A stretch of DNA of 64,000 bases, taken from NCBI GenBank assembly GCA_934691935.1, contig CAKUTH010000004.1, forward strand, positions 186,001-250,000, read 5' to 3'. Below, in pieces: positions 51,697 to 61,117 of this stretch. Each line of letters begins with the position of its first letter. Positions within the stretch are counted from its first letter, which is position 1. The DNA is from an uncultured Candidatus Melainabacteria bacterium (GTDB lineage: Bacteria; Cyanobacteriota; Vampirovibrionia; Gastranaerophilales; Gastranaerophilaceae). The notes below the pieces were generated by a model, which saw nothing but the letters and a program-made list of their open reading frames with translations, did not search any database and was not told where the DNA came from. The position numbers and the translations under genes were made by a program.

Positions 51697-53089
51697 ACAT
51701 ATAATTGAAAGAAATAATTAGGCAAATGTAGAGTGCAATTTTTGAAACATAGTTGCATTCAAGACCGTTTAATAGACAATAACATACAAATCCTGTACCA
51801 GTTGAAATGAAAAATGTTTTTGCAATGCTTTTGTAATTTATGTAATCAAGGTTTTTGTTACTAATAAATACATTTACGAAAATAAGCGTAAGTTCAGTTA
51901 CAAATAAAGCTAAGCCAGCACCCATAAGTGCATATTTGTTGATTAAGCCTATGTTTAGGAAATACGCAAAAATCGCAATTGCTCCTGCAACAAACATTTC
52001 TATATAGGTTTTTATTTTAAGATGATATTTGATATTTATAAGTTTTACAAATTCGTGTAAAAAACAAGAAATCGCAAAAAATGGTAATACATAGGCTACT
52101 TGTGCGTAATCTTCAGGTAAAATGAGGCTTGTGATTTCTTTTGAATAGTAACAAACAAGGCTTATTAATGGTATAAATATAAAACAATAAAGTTGAACTA
52201 AATTTGTGTAATAAAGTTTAAAGTGTCTTTTAAGCTCAAATTTTTTAACTATAACAGGGAAAAAAGTGAACATAAAAATTGCCATAAATGGGGTTAAACT
52301 GTTTGCTAGAATCCATGAAGTCCCGATAATTGCAGTACTCAAATATTCCTGTTGATTTTGGAATATAAATTTTGAAATGTTTAAGATGTACCAATAACAA
52401 GAATTCGTAAAAATGAGTGGGAGTGCGTATTTTAAAATCTCTGTTACGATTGAATTTTGGATTTTAAATTGAATATTATATTTAATTTTTGTCATTCTTA
52501 TTATATATAAATCAACTGCCAGAATAGCTAAAATCATAGCCAAAATAATTACGGATGCTTTTGGGAAAATATGGCAAATTGCTAGAAATAAAGTGATAAA
52601 ACCTAATTGATAAAGAAAAATGCTCAAAGTGTATAATTTTGCATTATTTTGAATTCTCAAGATTTGATATAGAAATTGTCTTATACCGCAAGGAATAACC
52701 AAAATTATTGTAAGTAAAAACGTGAGGTTATCTATGGCGTATTTTGTCAGTATAAAATCCTTAAACAAAAAATAAGAAATAAGTATTAAAAAATATGATA
52801 TTATTGAGATGCAAAAAATATTAGAAATAAAACAATCAAGTTTGTTTTGTTGACTGTATTTTTCATGAAATCTCAAGACAGCTTTGCTTATCCAATCAAA
52901 AGAACAAGTCAAAATTATATTAAGAACTTGGATTGCCAAAAGAAAAATACTCATCTGCTTTGCATCAAGTGTGTGAGCAAAAATTGGGATTATGATAATA
53001 GAATTCAGGAGGATTAAAATTCTTGAGGGTAAATAGTTCATAATATTTTTAACTATTCTCAAGTAATTTCTTTCGGTTCTTTCATCCAT
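51674..53089 (-). CDS. Polysaccharide-biosynthesis (Wzx/MATE-like) membrane protein
   Basis: 471 residues from ATG 53089 (MDERTERNYLRIV); TTG 53101 is a possible upstream start but stands too near the AAAGGA. 12 or so hydrophobic helices, e.g. ILILLNSIIIIPIFAHTL, FISNIFCISIISYFLILISYFLF and ALPLIFTNSCYWYILNISKF. Layout suits a lipid-linked oligosaccharide flippase; a teichoic/O-antigen-type partner is not nearby. The 3' end overlaps the convergent 49.96-kb gene by 23 bases. Confidence 0.8.
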   Translation of the reverse strand: MDERTERNYLRIVKNIMNYLPSRILILLNSIIIIPIFAHTLDAKQMSIFLLAIQVLNIILTCSFDWISKAVLRFHEKYSQQNKLDCFISNIFCISIISYFLILISYFLFKDFILTKYAIDNLTFLLTIILVIPCGIRQFLYQILRIQNNAKLYTLSIFLYQLGFITLFLAICHIFPKASVIILAMILAILAVDLYIIRMTKIKYNIQFKIQNSIVTEILKYALPLIFTNSCYWYILNISKFIFQNQQEYLSTAIIGTSWILANSLTPFMAIFMFTFFPVIVKKFELKRHFKLYYTNLVQLYCFIFIPLISLVCYYSKEITSLILPEDYAQVAYVLPFFAISCFLHEFVKLINIKYHLKIKTYIEMFVAGAIAIFAYFLNIGLINKYALMGAGLALFVTELTLIFVNVFISNKNLDYINYKSIAKTFFISTGTGFVCYCLLNGLECNYVSKIALYICLIISFNYMFRKRILA

Positions 53090-53118
53090 TATTATGCCCA
53101 AATCCTTTCCTGAAAGTT

Positions 53119-53146
53119 ATTATATCATGTAAAACATTTATTTCAA
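53119..53146 (-). promoter_or_regulatory. Promoter of the flippase gene
   Basis: Minus strand TTGAAA (53146-53141), 16-base spacer, TATAAT (53124-53119). An AGGAAAGGA site follows before the ATG, so this one has a normal leader. Confidence 0.65.
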
Positions 53147-53217
53147 AAACAGGCATGGACTGTTAAATTTTTCAAAAATAGGGTATTATATTTAATGTAT
53201 TACATAGGAGAGTTTAT

Positions 53218-54582
53218 ATGAAGATAGTCTATTTTTGGCTTTATGTTGTTGCTATAGTTGCGTCTTTGGGTGGTTTATTATCTGGGTTTGATACGGGTGT
53301 TATATCAGGTGCACTTTTGTTTATTAATCAAACTTGGGATTTGTCTGATTATACACAAGGATTTCTTGTTAGTTCGGTATTAATTGGTGCGGTTATCGGG
53401 GCAGGAACAAATGGAATTCTTGCCGATATGTTTGGACGAAAAAAGATTATAATTGCGACGGCAATAATTTTTATAATCGGTTCAATTCTTTGCGCATTAG
53501 CACCGAATATTTATGTGTTGATTTTGTCGAGAATTCTTGTTGGCTTAGCTGTCGGTATCGTTAACTTTATTGTGCCATTGTACTTGTCGGAAGTTGCACC
53601 GAAACAGATGCGAGGAACACTCGTTTCGCTTTATCAATGGGCGATTACCGCTGGTATTTTGTTCTCTTATGTGATAAACGGAGCTTTTGCTTCAGCTGTA
53701 TACAATTGGCGTTGGATGTTGTTTGCAGGCGTTTTCCCAGGTATTGTTTTGCTTGTTGGAATGTCGTTTTTGGGTGATACTCCAAGATGGTTGGTTAGCA
53801 AAAATAGAGATGAGGAAGCTAAAAAGATTTATCGCAAAATAGAACCGAGCGAAAATGCCGATGTTGCGGTTGCAGAAATCAAAGAAACATTAAAAACAGA
53901 AGGCGGTTCAGATAAAAAAATCAGGTTTAAGAAATGGATGATAATGCCTTTTGTCGTTGGTATTGGAATTATGTTTGCACAGATTTGCACAGGCATAAAT
54001 ACAATTATTTATTATGCGCCTACAATATTCAAGATTGCAGGATTTGATAGTAATGCAAACGCGATTTATGCAACTGCGGGAATTGGTTTGATAAACTTTT
54101 TGATGACAATAATTGCGATATTTTTCACAGACAAACTTGGCAGAAAACCATTGCTTTATGTCGGTTTGACAGGTGTAATGCTTAGTTTGCTCGGGTTAGG
54201 TTGTGCCTTCCATTTCGCCTCAATTCTTGGAGCAAGCCTAAAATGGGTAGCTGTCGGCAGTTTGGCATTTTATATAATCTGTTTTGCTTTCAGTTTAGGA
54301 CCTGTAGGTTGGATTATTGTGTCAGAAGTATTTCCGCTTAAAATTAGAGGGCTTGCCATGAGTTTATGTACTGTTGCAAACTTTGCATTCAACTTCTTTG
54401 TAGTTGGAAGTTTCCCTGTACTGATAAACAGAGTTGGCGGAGCGTATACGTTCTGGATGTTTGCGTTCGTATCTCTGCTTTGTATAATTTTTGTTTACTT
54501 CTTTGTTCCAGAAACAAAAGGGATTTCTTTGGAACAAATAGAATCTAATTGGATAAAAGGAGTCAAGCCTAGAGATTTCTAG
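53218..54582 (+). CDS. Sugar porter of the major facilitator superfamily
   Basis: 454 residues, 12 membrane helices. Sugar-porter signatures: GGLLSGFDTGVISGALLFI, DMFGRKKIIIA, RILVGLAVGIVNFIVPLYLSEVAPKQMRG, PRWLVSKNRDEEA, QICTGINTIIYYAPTIF, DKLGRKPLLYVG, and VPETKGISLEQIE at the C-terminus. Closest in type to XylE/GalP-like proton symporters; substrate not decidable. RBS AGGAGAGTTT precedes the ATG. Monocistronic. Confidence 0.92.
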   Translation: MKIVYFWLYVVAIVASLGGLLSGFDTGVISGALLFINQTWDLSDYTQGFLVSSVLIGAVIGAGTNGILADMFGRKKIIIATAIIFIIGSILCALAPNIYVLILSRILVGLAVGIVNFIVPLYLSEVAPKQMRGTLVSLYQWAITAGILFSYVINGAFASAVYNWRWMLFAGVFPGIVLLVGMSFLGDTPRWLVSKNRDEEAKKIYRKIEPSENADVAVAEIKETLKTEGGSDKKIRFKKWMIMPFVVGIGIMFAQICTGINTIIYYAPTIFKIAGFDSNANAIYATAGIGLINFLMTIIAIFFTDKLGRKPLLYVGLTGVMLSLLGLGCAFHFASILGASLKWVAVGSLAFYIICFAFSLGPVGWIIVSEVFPLKIRGLAMSLCTVANFAFNFFVVGSFPVLINRVGGAYTFWMFAFVSLLCIIFVYFFVPETKGISLEQIESNWIKGVKPRDF

Positions 54583-54584
54583 GC

Positions 54585-55238
54585 TTAGACCAATCCTTCT
54601 TTTAAGGCTTTTACGGCAACTTGAGTTCTATCGTCTACAACTAATTTTTGAATAATATTGCAGACGTGAGCTTTTGCGGTATGTTCAGAAATTGTTAGTT
54701 GTTTAGCTATTTCGTTATTGGAAAGCCCGTCAACGACAAGTTTTAAGACTTCATATTCGCGTTGAGTAAGGTTTGCGTGTTTTTCTTTAAACATTGCTCT
54801 GGACATTTGACGTGGCGGGATTACTCCACAATTCTTTTCGCGTAATACAGGAACGACTTGCGGATCAAGCCACATAGCACCTTCGTATACGGTTTTAATA
54901 ACCATTTCTAAAATCTCAGTGCTTATATCTTTCATTGCATAAGCACAAGCTCCTGCATGCAGAGCGTCAATAACTTCTTGTTCGCTTAAATGAGAAGTTA
55001 GTATGACGATTTTTGCATTGCTATCAAATTCAAGAATTTTTTTCGTTGCATCTATCCCTGACATGTCGGGTAAACCTATATCCATTAAGACTACATCAGG
55101 TTTTTCCATACGGTATTTCTCAATAGCTTCTTTGCCGTTTTGTGCTTCCGAAAATATTTTTATATCGCCTTCAAAGAGTGATATTAATCCTACTCTTATT
55201 AATTTTTGGTCTTCTACAAGTAATATATTTATAGTCAT
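54585..55238 (-). CDS. NarL/FixJ-family response regulator (orphan)
   Basis: 217 residues. Receiver: NILLVEDQKLIRVGLISLFE, phospho-Asp in VVLMDIGLPDMSGIDATKKI, and AMKDIST. LuxR HTH: LTQREYEVLKLVVDGLSNNEIAKQLTISEHTAKAHVCNII. RBS AAGGAGAAACACACT before the ATG. No kinase gene adjacent; it could answer to the 33.0-kb kinase or others. Paralog of 32.4 kb. Converges with the transporter (2-base gap). Confidence 0.93.
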   Translation of the reverse strand: MTINILLVEDQKLIRVGLISLFEGDIKIFSEAQNGKEAIEKYRMEKPDVVLMDIGLPDMSGIDATKKILEFDSNAKIVILTSHLSEQEVIDALHAGACAYAMKDISTEILEMVIKTVYEGAMWLDPQVVPVLREKNCGVIPPRQMSRAMFKEKHANLTQREYEVLKLVVDGLSNNEIAKQLTISEHTAKAHVCNIIQKLVVDDRTQVAVKALKEGLV

Positions 55239-55349
55239 AGTGTGTTTCTCCTTATATTACTTATAAAATCATTTTTTACTTAATTAATCCCTTTTATATG
55301 GACAAGTCCAGATAATATTATGAATTAATAAATTTGGATTGATATTAAA

Positions 55350-55371
55350 AAAGCCTCTTTAAAGAGGCTTT
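55350..55371 (-). terminator. Terminator at the end of the 55.4-kb gene
   Basis: AAAGCCTCTTT / AAAGAGGCTTT; on the minus strand it is followed by TTTTTT, right after the stop at 55375. Confidence 0.85.
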
Positions 55372-55374
55372 AAG

Positions 55375-55824
55375 TTAATTAAATATTTCATTAATGTTAT
55401 TAATCATTTTTTCGTGTTCGATTGATTTTGCTTCAAAAATCTTAGCTTCTTCACCTGCTAGATAAATGTTTTTAGGTAAGAATTTTTTAGGGTTGAAAAT
55501 TCTTGCCAAAAGTTTTTCCCCAGGAAATTGCATTTTTCCAAATGCACTAAAACCTGTTTGGTTTCCCAGGTCAAGGTACGAACTTACAACTTTATTATTA
55601 ATGTTGTCAATAACGTCGACAGATTTGCTTTCTGGATTAAATTTTACATCAAAGCGTGTAAGAGCCTGTTGTTCTTTTAAAAATTGTTTAAAACCTTTAA
55701 TACCAATTTTTTTATCTAATCCTGCGTACTCGGCTAAAACTTTTTTTGCTTGTGGGGTTACAGGTTTTCTAAATGCCATCCCAAATTGGGGTTTTGGGCA
55801 ATTTGTGCTTGAATTTACTTGCAT
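55375..55824 (-). CDS. Hypothetical protein with N-terminal FGMAF motif
   Basis: 149 residues. MQVNSSTNCPKPQFGMAFRK then a Pro/Lys-rich helix (VTPQAKKVLAEYAGL) and a basic domain with an exposed-looking end (EHEKMINNINEIFN). The N-terminal NxxPxFGMA matches the F-x-[GA] tag of three other proteins in the window. RBS AAAAGGAGAAATTAAAC precedes the ATG. Function unknown. Confidence 0.65.
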   Translation of the reverse strand: MQVNSSTNCPKPQFGMAFRKPVTPQAKKVLAEYAGLDKKIGIKGFKQFLKEQQALTRFDVKFNPESKSVDVIDNINNKVVSSYLDLGNQTGFSAFGKMQFPGEKLLARIFNPKKFLPKNIYLAGEEAKIFEAKSIEHEKMINNINEIFN

Positions 55825-55965
55825 GTTTAATTTCTCCTTTTTTTTATGTAAATCGCGTGAATAAAATTTTTTGCTATAAACTTTATTAAATCTTAATAAT
55901 TAACGTGGTAAAATTTTTTCTTTTGGATTATCATGTATGTAGTAAATATACAAAAAGGCAAAAAA

Positions 55966-57582
55966 ATGAAATATTCAAAATATTCTACAGTGATAATAGG
56001 TAGTGGTATTGCGGGTTTGTACGCATCACTAAAGATAGAACAACAAGTAAAACTTCCAGACGGTGTTCTGTTGATAACAAAGTCCAGATTGGGAGAAAGT
56101 AATTCTCGATATGCACAGGGTGGTATGGTTGCTGTGATGAAGGAAAACAAAACTGACAGTGTAGCATCGCATATCTCAGATACAATCAAAGCTGGCGCGG
56201 GTTTGAGTGAATTTAATACCGTAAAATTCATTTCAGAAAATTCAGATGCTGTCGTAAATGATTTGTTAAAGTTTGGTGTTGAGTTTGACCGAGATGAAAA
56301 TAATAACCTTTGTTATACAAAAGAGGCTGCGCACAGTGTTAGAAGAATTCTTCATTCTGGTGGCGATGCGACTGGAAAAATGATTGAACAAGCTCTTTGT
56401 CGAAAAGTTAAAGAAAACGAAAATATAGAAATATATGAACAAACAGATGCTGTTCAGCTATTGGTAAATTCAAATGAATGCAAAGGTGTAATTGTATTCA
56501 ACAACGATATCGGAGAATATGAAACGATTTATTCACCTGCTGTAATTTTAGCAACTGGTGGTATTGGCCAGTTATACAAATATACAACAAACCCAGTCGG
56601 CGCAACTGGTGATGGAATTGCACTTGCTTATGAAGCTGGAGCTGTTATGCAAGATATGGAATTTGTTCAATTCCACCCAACGGCATTGGCAATTGATGAT
56701 GATGTAAACAGATTTTTGATTTCAGAAGCTGTAAGAGGTGAAGGCGCAAAACTTTGTGATGCAGATGGTGTAGAATTTATGAGCAAATATGATGAACGCA
56801 AAGAATTAGCACCTCGTGATATTGTGACCCGAGCAAATTTTAATGAAATGAAAGAAAATGGTGTCGATAATGTATATTTGAATGCAACATGTATTGATAG
56901 TAAAAAATTAGCTAGACGTTTTCCGAACATTTCAAAAAAATGCTTAGAAAATGGTATTGATATTTCAAAAGATTTTATTCCAGTTGCACCAGCATCGCAT
57001 TATTTTATGGGTGGTGTAAAAACTAACCTAAAAGGCGAAACTTCAATAGATGGCTTATATGCAATCGGAGAGGTTGCATCAACTGGTTTGCATGGCGGAA
57101 ACAGACTTGCAAGCAATTCTTTGCTTGAATGCGTGGTTTGTGCATATTCTGTTGCAGAATATTTAAAGACAATCGAGTTAAAAACACCGAAACAAATCGG
57201 CGAGGACTTGAAAACTATGATTGATATTTATTCTGATGAAGATGCCGTAATGGAAGAAATTGATACACAAGTCTTGAGGACAAAGTTGAAAGACATTATG
57301 TGGGACAATGTCGGAATCTTGAGGGATGAAAAGTCTCTTGAACGAGCTGAAGAAATGATTTATCGTCTAAGAGCAGATTTTCCGCGTGGCGAAAAATGCT
57401 TGAACAGAGAAGAATATGAGTTCAGAAATATGTTGACTGTAGCTCAGTTGATTGCTCATTGCGCATTAAAAAGAAAAGAATCTCGTGGGGCTCATTTTAG
57501 GACTGATTATCCAGATACAAAAGATGAGTGTATCCATAGTGTTATAGTAAAAGCAGATAAGGTGGCAGATTTTGTTAAGTAA
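55966..57582 (+). CDS. nadB: L-aspartate oxidase
   Basis: 538 residues from ATG 55966, with AAAAAGG 8 bases upstream; ATG 55933 would add 11 residues. FAD-binding N-terminus STVIIGSGIAGLYASLKI, then SNSRYAQGGMVAV, HSVRRILHSGGDATGKMIE, ATGGIGQLYKYTTNPVGATGDGIALAYEAGA, QFHPTAL, RGEGAKLCD, PASHYFMGGVKTN and HGGNRLASNSLLECVVCAYSVAEYL. Oxidises aspartate to iminoaspartate for NAD synthesis. nadC overlaps its end; no nadA in the window. Confidence 0.96.
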   Translation: MKYSKYSTVIIGSGIAGLYASLKIEQQVKLPDGVLLITKSRLGESNSRYAQGGMVAVMKENKTDSVASHISDTIKAGAGLSEFNTVKFISENSDAVVNDLLKFGVEFDRDENNNLCYTKEAAHSVRRILHSGGDATGKMIEQALCRKVKENENIEIYEQTDAVQLLVNSNECKGVIVFNNDIGEYETIYSPAVILATGGIGQLYKYTTNPVGATGDGIALAYEAGAVMQDMEFVQFHPTALAIDDDVNRFLISEAVRGEGAKLCDADGVEFMSKYDERKELAPRDIVTRANFNEMKENGVDNVYLNATCIDSKKLARRFPNISKKCLENGIDISKDFIPVAPASHYFMGGVKTNLKGETSIDGLYAIGEVASTGLHGGNRLASNSLLECVVCAYSVAEYLKTIELKTPKQIGEDLKTMIDIYSDEDAVMEEIDTQVLRTKLKDIMWDNVGILRDEKSLERAEEMIYRLRADFPRGEKCLNREEYEFRNMLTVAQLIAHCALKRKESRGAHFRTDYPDTKDECIHSVIVKADKVADFVK

Positions 57583-58402
57583 TTTTTATATAAAAGAACA
57601 CGTAAGATTAGCGTTACAAGAAGATATTGGTTTTGGTGATATTACAACTGAAAATTTGACAGATGGCAGTGAATGCTTAAAAGCGGAATTAAACACAAGA
57701 AGCGAAGGCGTTTTGTGTGGTTGCGAAGTGTTTAAGACTGTTTTTGAAATTTTGTCAAGTGATGTAAAAATAAAATTTTATAAAAAAGATGGCGATAAAA
57801 TTCAAAAGGGTGATAAAATTGCGGATTTGGAAGGCCCTGCAAAATATCTTCTTATGGGAGAAAGGGTTGCGCTGAACTATATTCAAAGAATGTCAGGTAT
57901 AGCAACAGAAACTAACAAATATCAAGAAGCAATAAAGCCATATAGTGCAAAAATTGTGGATACAAGGAAAACAACTCCAAATTTCCGTCCGTTTGAAAAA
58001 TATTCTGTAAAAATCGGTGGTGGGGCATTGCACAGATTTAATCTTTCTGATTGCGCTATGATAAAAGACAATCATATAAGGTTAGCAGGCTCGATTACTA
58101 ATGCTGTACAAAAATTGAGAAAAGCTATTTCGTTTACTCACAAAATAGAGGTTGAATGTGATACTTTTGAACAAGTAAAAGAGGCGGTTGCTGTAGGTGC
58201 GGACATAATCATGTTGGATAATATGTCTGTTGAAACTATGACGGAAGCTGTAAAATATATAGACAAACGAGCAATTGTTGAGGCTAGCGGAAATGTTTGC
58301 TTGCAAACGGTTAACTCTATTGCTTCTACTGGCGTGGATATAATTTCGTCAAGCGCAATTGTAGCCAAAGCTCCAACGTTGGACTTGGCTTTGGATATGT
58401 GA
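57572..58402 (+). CDS. nadC: Nicotinate-nucleotide pyrophosphorylase (carboxylating)
   Basis: 276 residues from TTG 57572, which overlaps nadB by 11 bases and has AAGGTGG 8 bases upstream. QPRT motifs: LALQEDIGFGDITTENL, ALNYIQRMSGIATET, IVDTRKTTPNFRPFEKYSVKIGGGALHRFNLSD and MIKDNHI, then IEVECDTFEQV and IVEASGNV. Converts quinolinate to nicotinate mononucleotide. The end IVAKAPTLDLALDM is family-like. Confidence 0.95.
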   Translation: MLSNFYIKEHVRLALQEDIGFGDITTENLTDGSECLKAELNTRSEGVLCGCEVFKTVFEILSSDVKIKFYKKDGDKIQKGDKIADLEGPAKYLLMGERVALNYIQRMSGIATETNKYQEAIKPYSAKIVDTRKTTPNFRPFEKYSVKIGGGALHRFNLSDCAMIKDNHIRLAGSITNAVQKLRKAISFTHKIEVECDTFEQVKEAVAVGADIIMLDNMSVETMTEAVKYIDKRAIVEASGNVCLQTVNSIASTGVDIISSSAIVAKAPTLDLALDM

Positions 58403-58511
58403 TAATTATTCACTTCCAAAAAATAATTGTAAACTTTTTTAAACCATGTAGCAAAAATTTTTTTCCTTTGTTTTAAAATAAATGTAGAAGACATATTTAT
58501 TTGGTGAAAAA

Positions 58512-59291
58512 ATGAAAATTAACTCAGTACAACGTGATATTGCCCTTAAACAGGGTACTTCAGGGTTCCGCTCAGAACTCTCAAACTACAGAGGGAAAGA
58601 GCATGCGAACATTTGTGACAGAGGATATAGTGCGAATTATTGTGGCAGTTTTACGGGAAAGAGTGAAGCTGCCACAAGTTTTTTGGACAAAATCCTAAAA
58701 AGTAAATGGTTCAATAAGCTAACTCCTTATACATTTTTACATAATATTTCAGCGAGTGCTCTTGCAGGATTATTAATGGCTGGTATAATGCGTCCAGCAA
58801 CGATTATGTCACTCTCGGGGAAAAAGGATAAAGAAGATAATATTTATGCATCAGGTCATGCGATGGCATCTGGTATAATGGGATTTTTGGTATCAACAGC
58901 GATAACCAGCCCGTTTGACGAATCAATAAAAAAAGTTTTTGATGATAAAAAATTCGCTCGTGGCAAATTTAAAGAAATAGATGAAAAGATTGCGAAATTG
59001 TCAGCCGAAAAAGAAGCAAAGACTATTTCTGAAGAAGCCAAAAAAGAATTAAAAATTCTTATGAATAGACGTTCGGCTCTTAATACGTTTGTAAAAAATA
59101 TTCCAGATTGGATAATTGGTGTTCCAAGGGCAATGTTAACAATAGCATTGATACCGCCAATTTTGAAATACGTTTTTGGTTTGGAAAAGAAGAAAAAATC
59201 TGCTCCTCAACAAGAGCAGGTTGCACAAGCTCCAAAAATGGACTTTATAAATAAAGGTGTATTTAAAGCAATAAAAGGAGGTGTGCAATAA
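58512..59291 (+). CDS. Hypothetical membrane protein with N-terminal FTG motif
   Basis: 259 residues. The N-terminus has ANYCGSFTGKSEAATSF, a variant of the F-x-[GA] motif, then hydrophobic segments (ASALAGLLMAGIMRPATIMSL, AMASGIMGFLVSTAITS and RAMLTIALIPPILKYVF) separated by charged helices. It is coupled to the next gene by a one-base overlap (TAATG). RBS GGTGAAAAA. Function unknown; not part of a recognisable family. Confidence 0.7.
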   Translation: MKINSVQRDIALKQGTSGFRSELSNYRGKEHANICDRGYSANYCGSFTGKSEAATSFLDKILKSKWFNKLTPYTFLHNISASALAGLLMAGIMRPATIMSLSGKKDKEDNIYASGHAMASGIMGFLVSTAITSPFDESIKKVFDDKKFARGKFKEIDEKIAKLSAEKEAKTISEEAKKELKILMNRRSALNTFVKNIPDWIIGVPRAMLTIALIPPILKYVFGLEKKKKSAPQQEQVAQAPKMDFINKGVFKAIKGGVQ

Positions 59292-60109
59292 TGACTACAA
59301 TGATTACCCCTAATTATAATAGTTATAACAGATATGGTCAGTATAAGCAAAGCAAACCTGCCTTTACTGCAAATCCAGCCAGAACAGCAGAGGAAGTTTT
59401 AACATCAGCTACAAATAAAAGTTCTAAATTCTTTAAACCTCTTGAAGATGCTTATAACACAATGACAGATATAATTGCTGATAAATTCACATCAAGACTT
59501 GTAAACTGGAAGCCGTTGAATTATTTGGCAGATAAGTTTAAAGATTCTAATAACTTGTTCAAACATTGCTTGACTGTTGGTTCGGTTATTACAAGCGGAC
59601 TTTATATGCAAAGAACTTTGGCTAACAAAGATCTTGATAAAGATAGAAAAAATACTCTTGCAGTGAACCAAGGTTTGACTTTGGTAGCATCTACTATTGG
59701 AGCTTATGCCCTTGATAGTTATTTAACAGGCTGGTGGGATAACGTTACAGCAAGGTATGCAGGACACTTGTTGGGTGATGATAATTTCTATTCTAAATAC
59801 TTGCAAGATAAAGAAGCTTTAAAAGCAGAAAATATAGCTTTAAAGGCAAAAGGCGCAGAATTGAAATCAATGCCTAAAATTACAAGTTTAGTAGAAAAAC
59901 ATGCTAATTACAAAGTATTGTTAGAAAATGATGCTACATTACTTATGAGAAAACTTAAAGGTATGAGCCCATTGAAATCAATTCTTGTATTTGGCTTTGT
60001 TTATAGGTATTTTGTGCCAGTTGCAGTTACAAAACCAACTAACAAATTGTGTGATATGTATTTAAAACACAAACAAGAAAAAGGACAACAAAAAGTTAAT
60101 AAAGCATAA
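59291..60109 (+). CDS. Hypothetical membrane protein with N-terminal PAFTA motif
   Basis: 272 residues. The N-terminus has QSKPAFTANPARTAEEVL, the F-x-[GA] motif again, after a Tyr/Asn-rich start. Hydrophobic stretches CLTVGSVITSGLYM, GLTLVASTIGAYALDSYL and ILVFGFVYRYFVPVAV. RBS AAAGGAGGTGTGCA is very strong and lies in the end of the upstream gene. It and the 58.5-kb gene are probably partners. Function unknown. Confidence 0.7.
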   Translation: MTTMITPNYNSYNRYGQYKQSKPAFTANPARTAEEVLTSATNKSSKFFKPLEDAYNTMTDIIADKFTSRLVNWKPLNYLADKFKDSNNLFKHCLTVGSVITSGLYMQRTLANKDLDKDRKNTLAVNQGLTLVASTIGAYALDSYLTGWWDNVTARYAGHLLGDDNFYSKYLQDKEALKAENIALKAKGAELKSMPKITSLVEKHANYKVLLENDATLLMRKLKGMSPLKSILVFGFVYRYFVPVAVTKPTNKLCDMYLKHKQEKGQQKVNKA

Positions 60110-60115
60110 GAGAAA

Positions 60116-60142
60116 GAGGCACCCGTAATGGGTGTCTTTTTT
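60116..60142 (+). terminator. Rho-independent terminator after the membrane protein pair
   Basis: AGGCACCC / GGGTGTCT around GTAAT, followed by TTTTTT, directly after the stop at 60109. Confidence 0.85.
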
Positions 60143-60144
60143 AC

Positions 60145-60173
60145 TTGAAAAAAAAAGTTATTTATAGTATATT
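60145..60173 (+). promoter_or_regulatory. Promoter of the HEAT/queC operon
   Basis: TTGAAA (60145-60150), 17-base spacer, TATATT (60168-60173). The ATG at 60188 leaves about 8 bases of leader with no RBS. Confidence 0.6.
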
Positions 60174-60187
60174 TTTGACGGTAGATT

Positions 60188-61117
60188 ATGGTGCAAAGAG
60201 ATTATTTAGAAGTAATAGCTAAGGAATGTAACATTTACGATACTGCAAATGTTGATGATGCTATTGATAAAATTCATGCTCTTGATGAAAAATTTGAACA
60301 CGATACACTCGTTGAGATATACAATTATTTTCTTGAGGTTTCAAAAAACCCTGAAATCTTGATGTGTACAATTCGTTGTATAGATAGAATTCGTGACACT
60401 GCGAATTTGGGCAAACTTTTGGACTTGTTATTATTGAAGGGGATTGAAAAAGATAAATTTATAGATGTTAGAGTTATGTGTGCAAAGGCTATCGCAAACC
60501 TCAAAGATACATCTGCAGTCACTTCGCTTTTGTATTGTTTAAATAACAAGGATGAAAATTATAAAGTACGTTTGGCATGCGCAGACGCATTAGGCAAAAT
60601 CGGTGACAGATATGCTGTTGCACCGTTAATTGCTGTTGTTAAGGACGAAGATGAAAAATCTGTATATTTAAGAGAATCCGCTGCTTCGGCGCTTGGAATT
60701 CTTGGCGATATGCGAGCTGTAGAACCATTGGTTAGTATTTTAGAAACTCAAAAAGGTATTTGGGATAAGTTTACGTTTTTGAAGGAACGTGTAATTGAAG
60801 CGCTTGGAAAATTGAGACTTGATAATAATGAACGAGTTTTTAATGCTTTAAAAAACTCTCTTATTGATGAATCCCCACAGGTTCGTATAAACGCGATAGA
60901 GGCGATTATGGAAAGCGAAAATCCGAAGGCTGTTGATACGATAAAAAATTGTCTTGTTGAAGATAGTGATAATGAAGTTAAGAAAAATGCTTTGATTGCT
61001 TTGTACAACCTTATCGGACGTGAAATTTTAGATGAAGTTGCGAACAGTCCTGAGTATTCTGATTTTTTAAAAATGGAAGCTGTTTCAATGATTTCGGAGT
61101 ATGAAGAAGATGAGTAG
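60188..61117 (+). CDS. HEAT-repeat (PBS-lyase-like) protein
   Basis: 309 residues. Tandem HEAT units from about residue 95: VRLACADALGKIGDRYAVAPLI, RESAASALGILGDMRAVEPL, RVIEALGKLRLDNNERVF and VRINAIEAIMESENPKAVDTI. A scaffold for protein contacts; the phycobilisome lyase link in cyanobacteria is to the same repeat type, but no phycobilin genes occur here. First gene of an operon with queC (8-base overlap). Confidence 0.85.
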   Translation: MVQRDYLEVIAKECNIYDTANVDDAIDKIHALDEKFEHDTLVEIYNYFLEVSKNPEILMCTIRCIDRIRDTANLGKLLDLLLLKGIEKDKFIDVRVMCAKAIANLKDTSAVTSLLYCLNNKDENYKVRLACADALGKIGDRYAVAPLIAVVKDEDEKSVYLRESAASALGILGDMRAVEPLVSILETQKGIWDKFTFLKERVIEALGKLRLDNNERVFNALKNSLIDESPQVRINAIEAIMESENPKAVDTIKNCLVEDSDNEVKKNALIALYNLIGREILDEVANSPEYSDFLKMEAVSMISEYEEDE

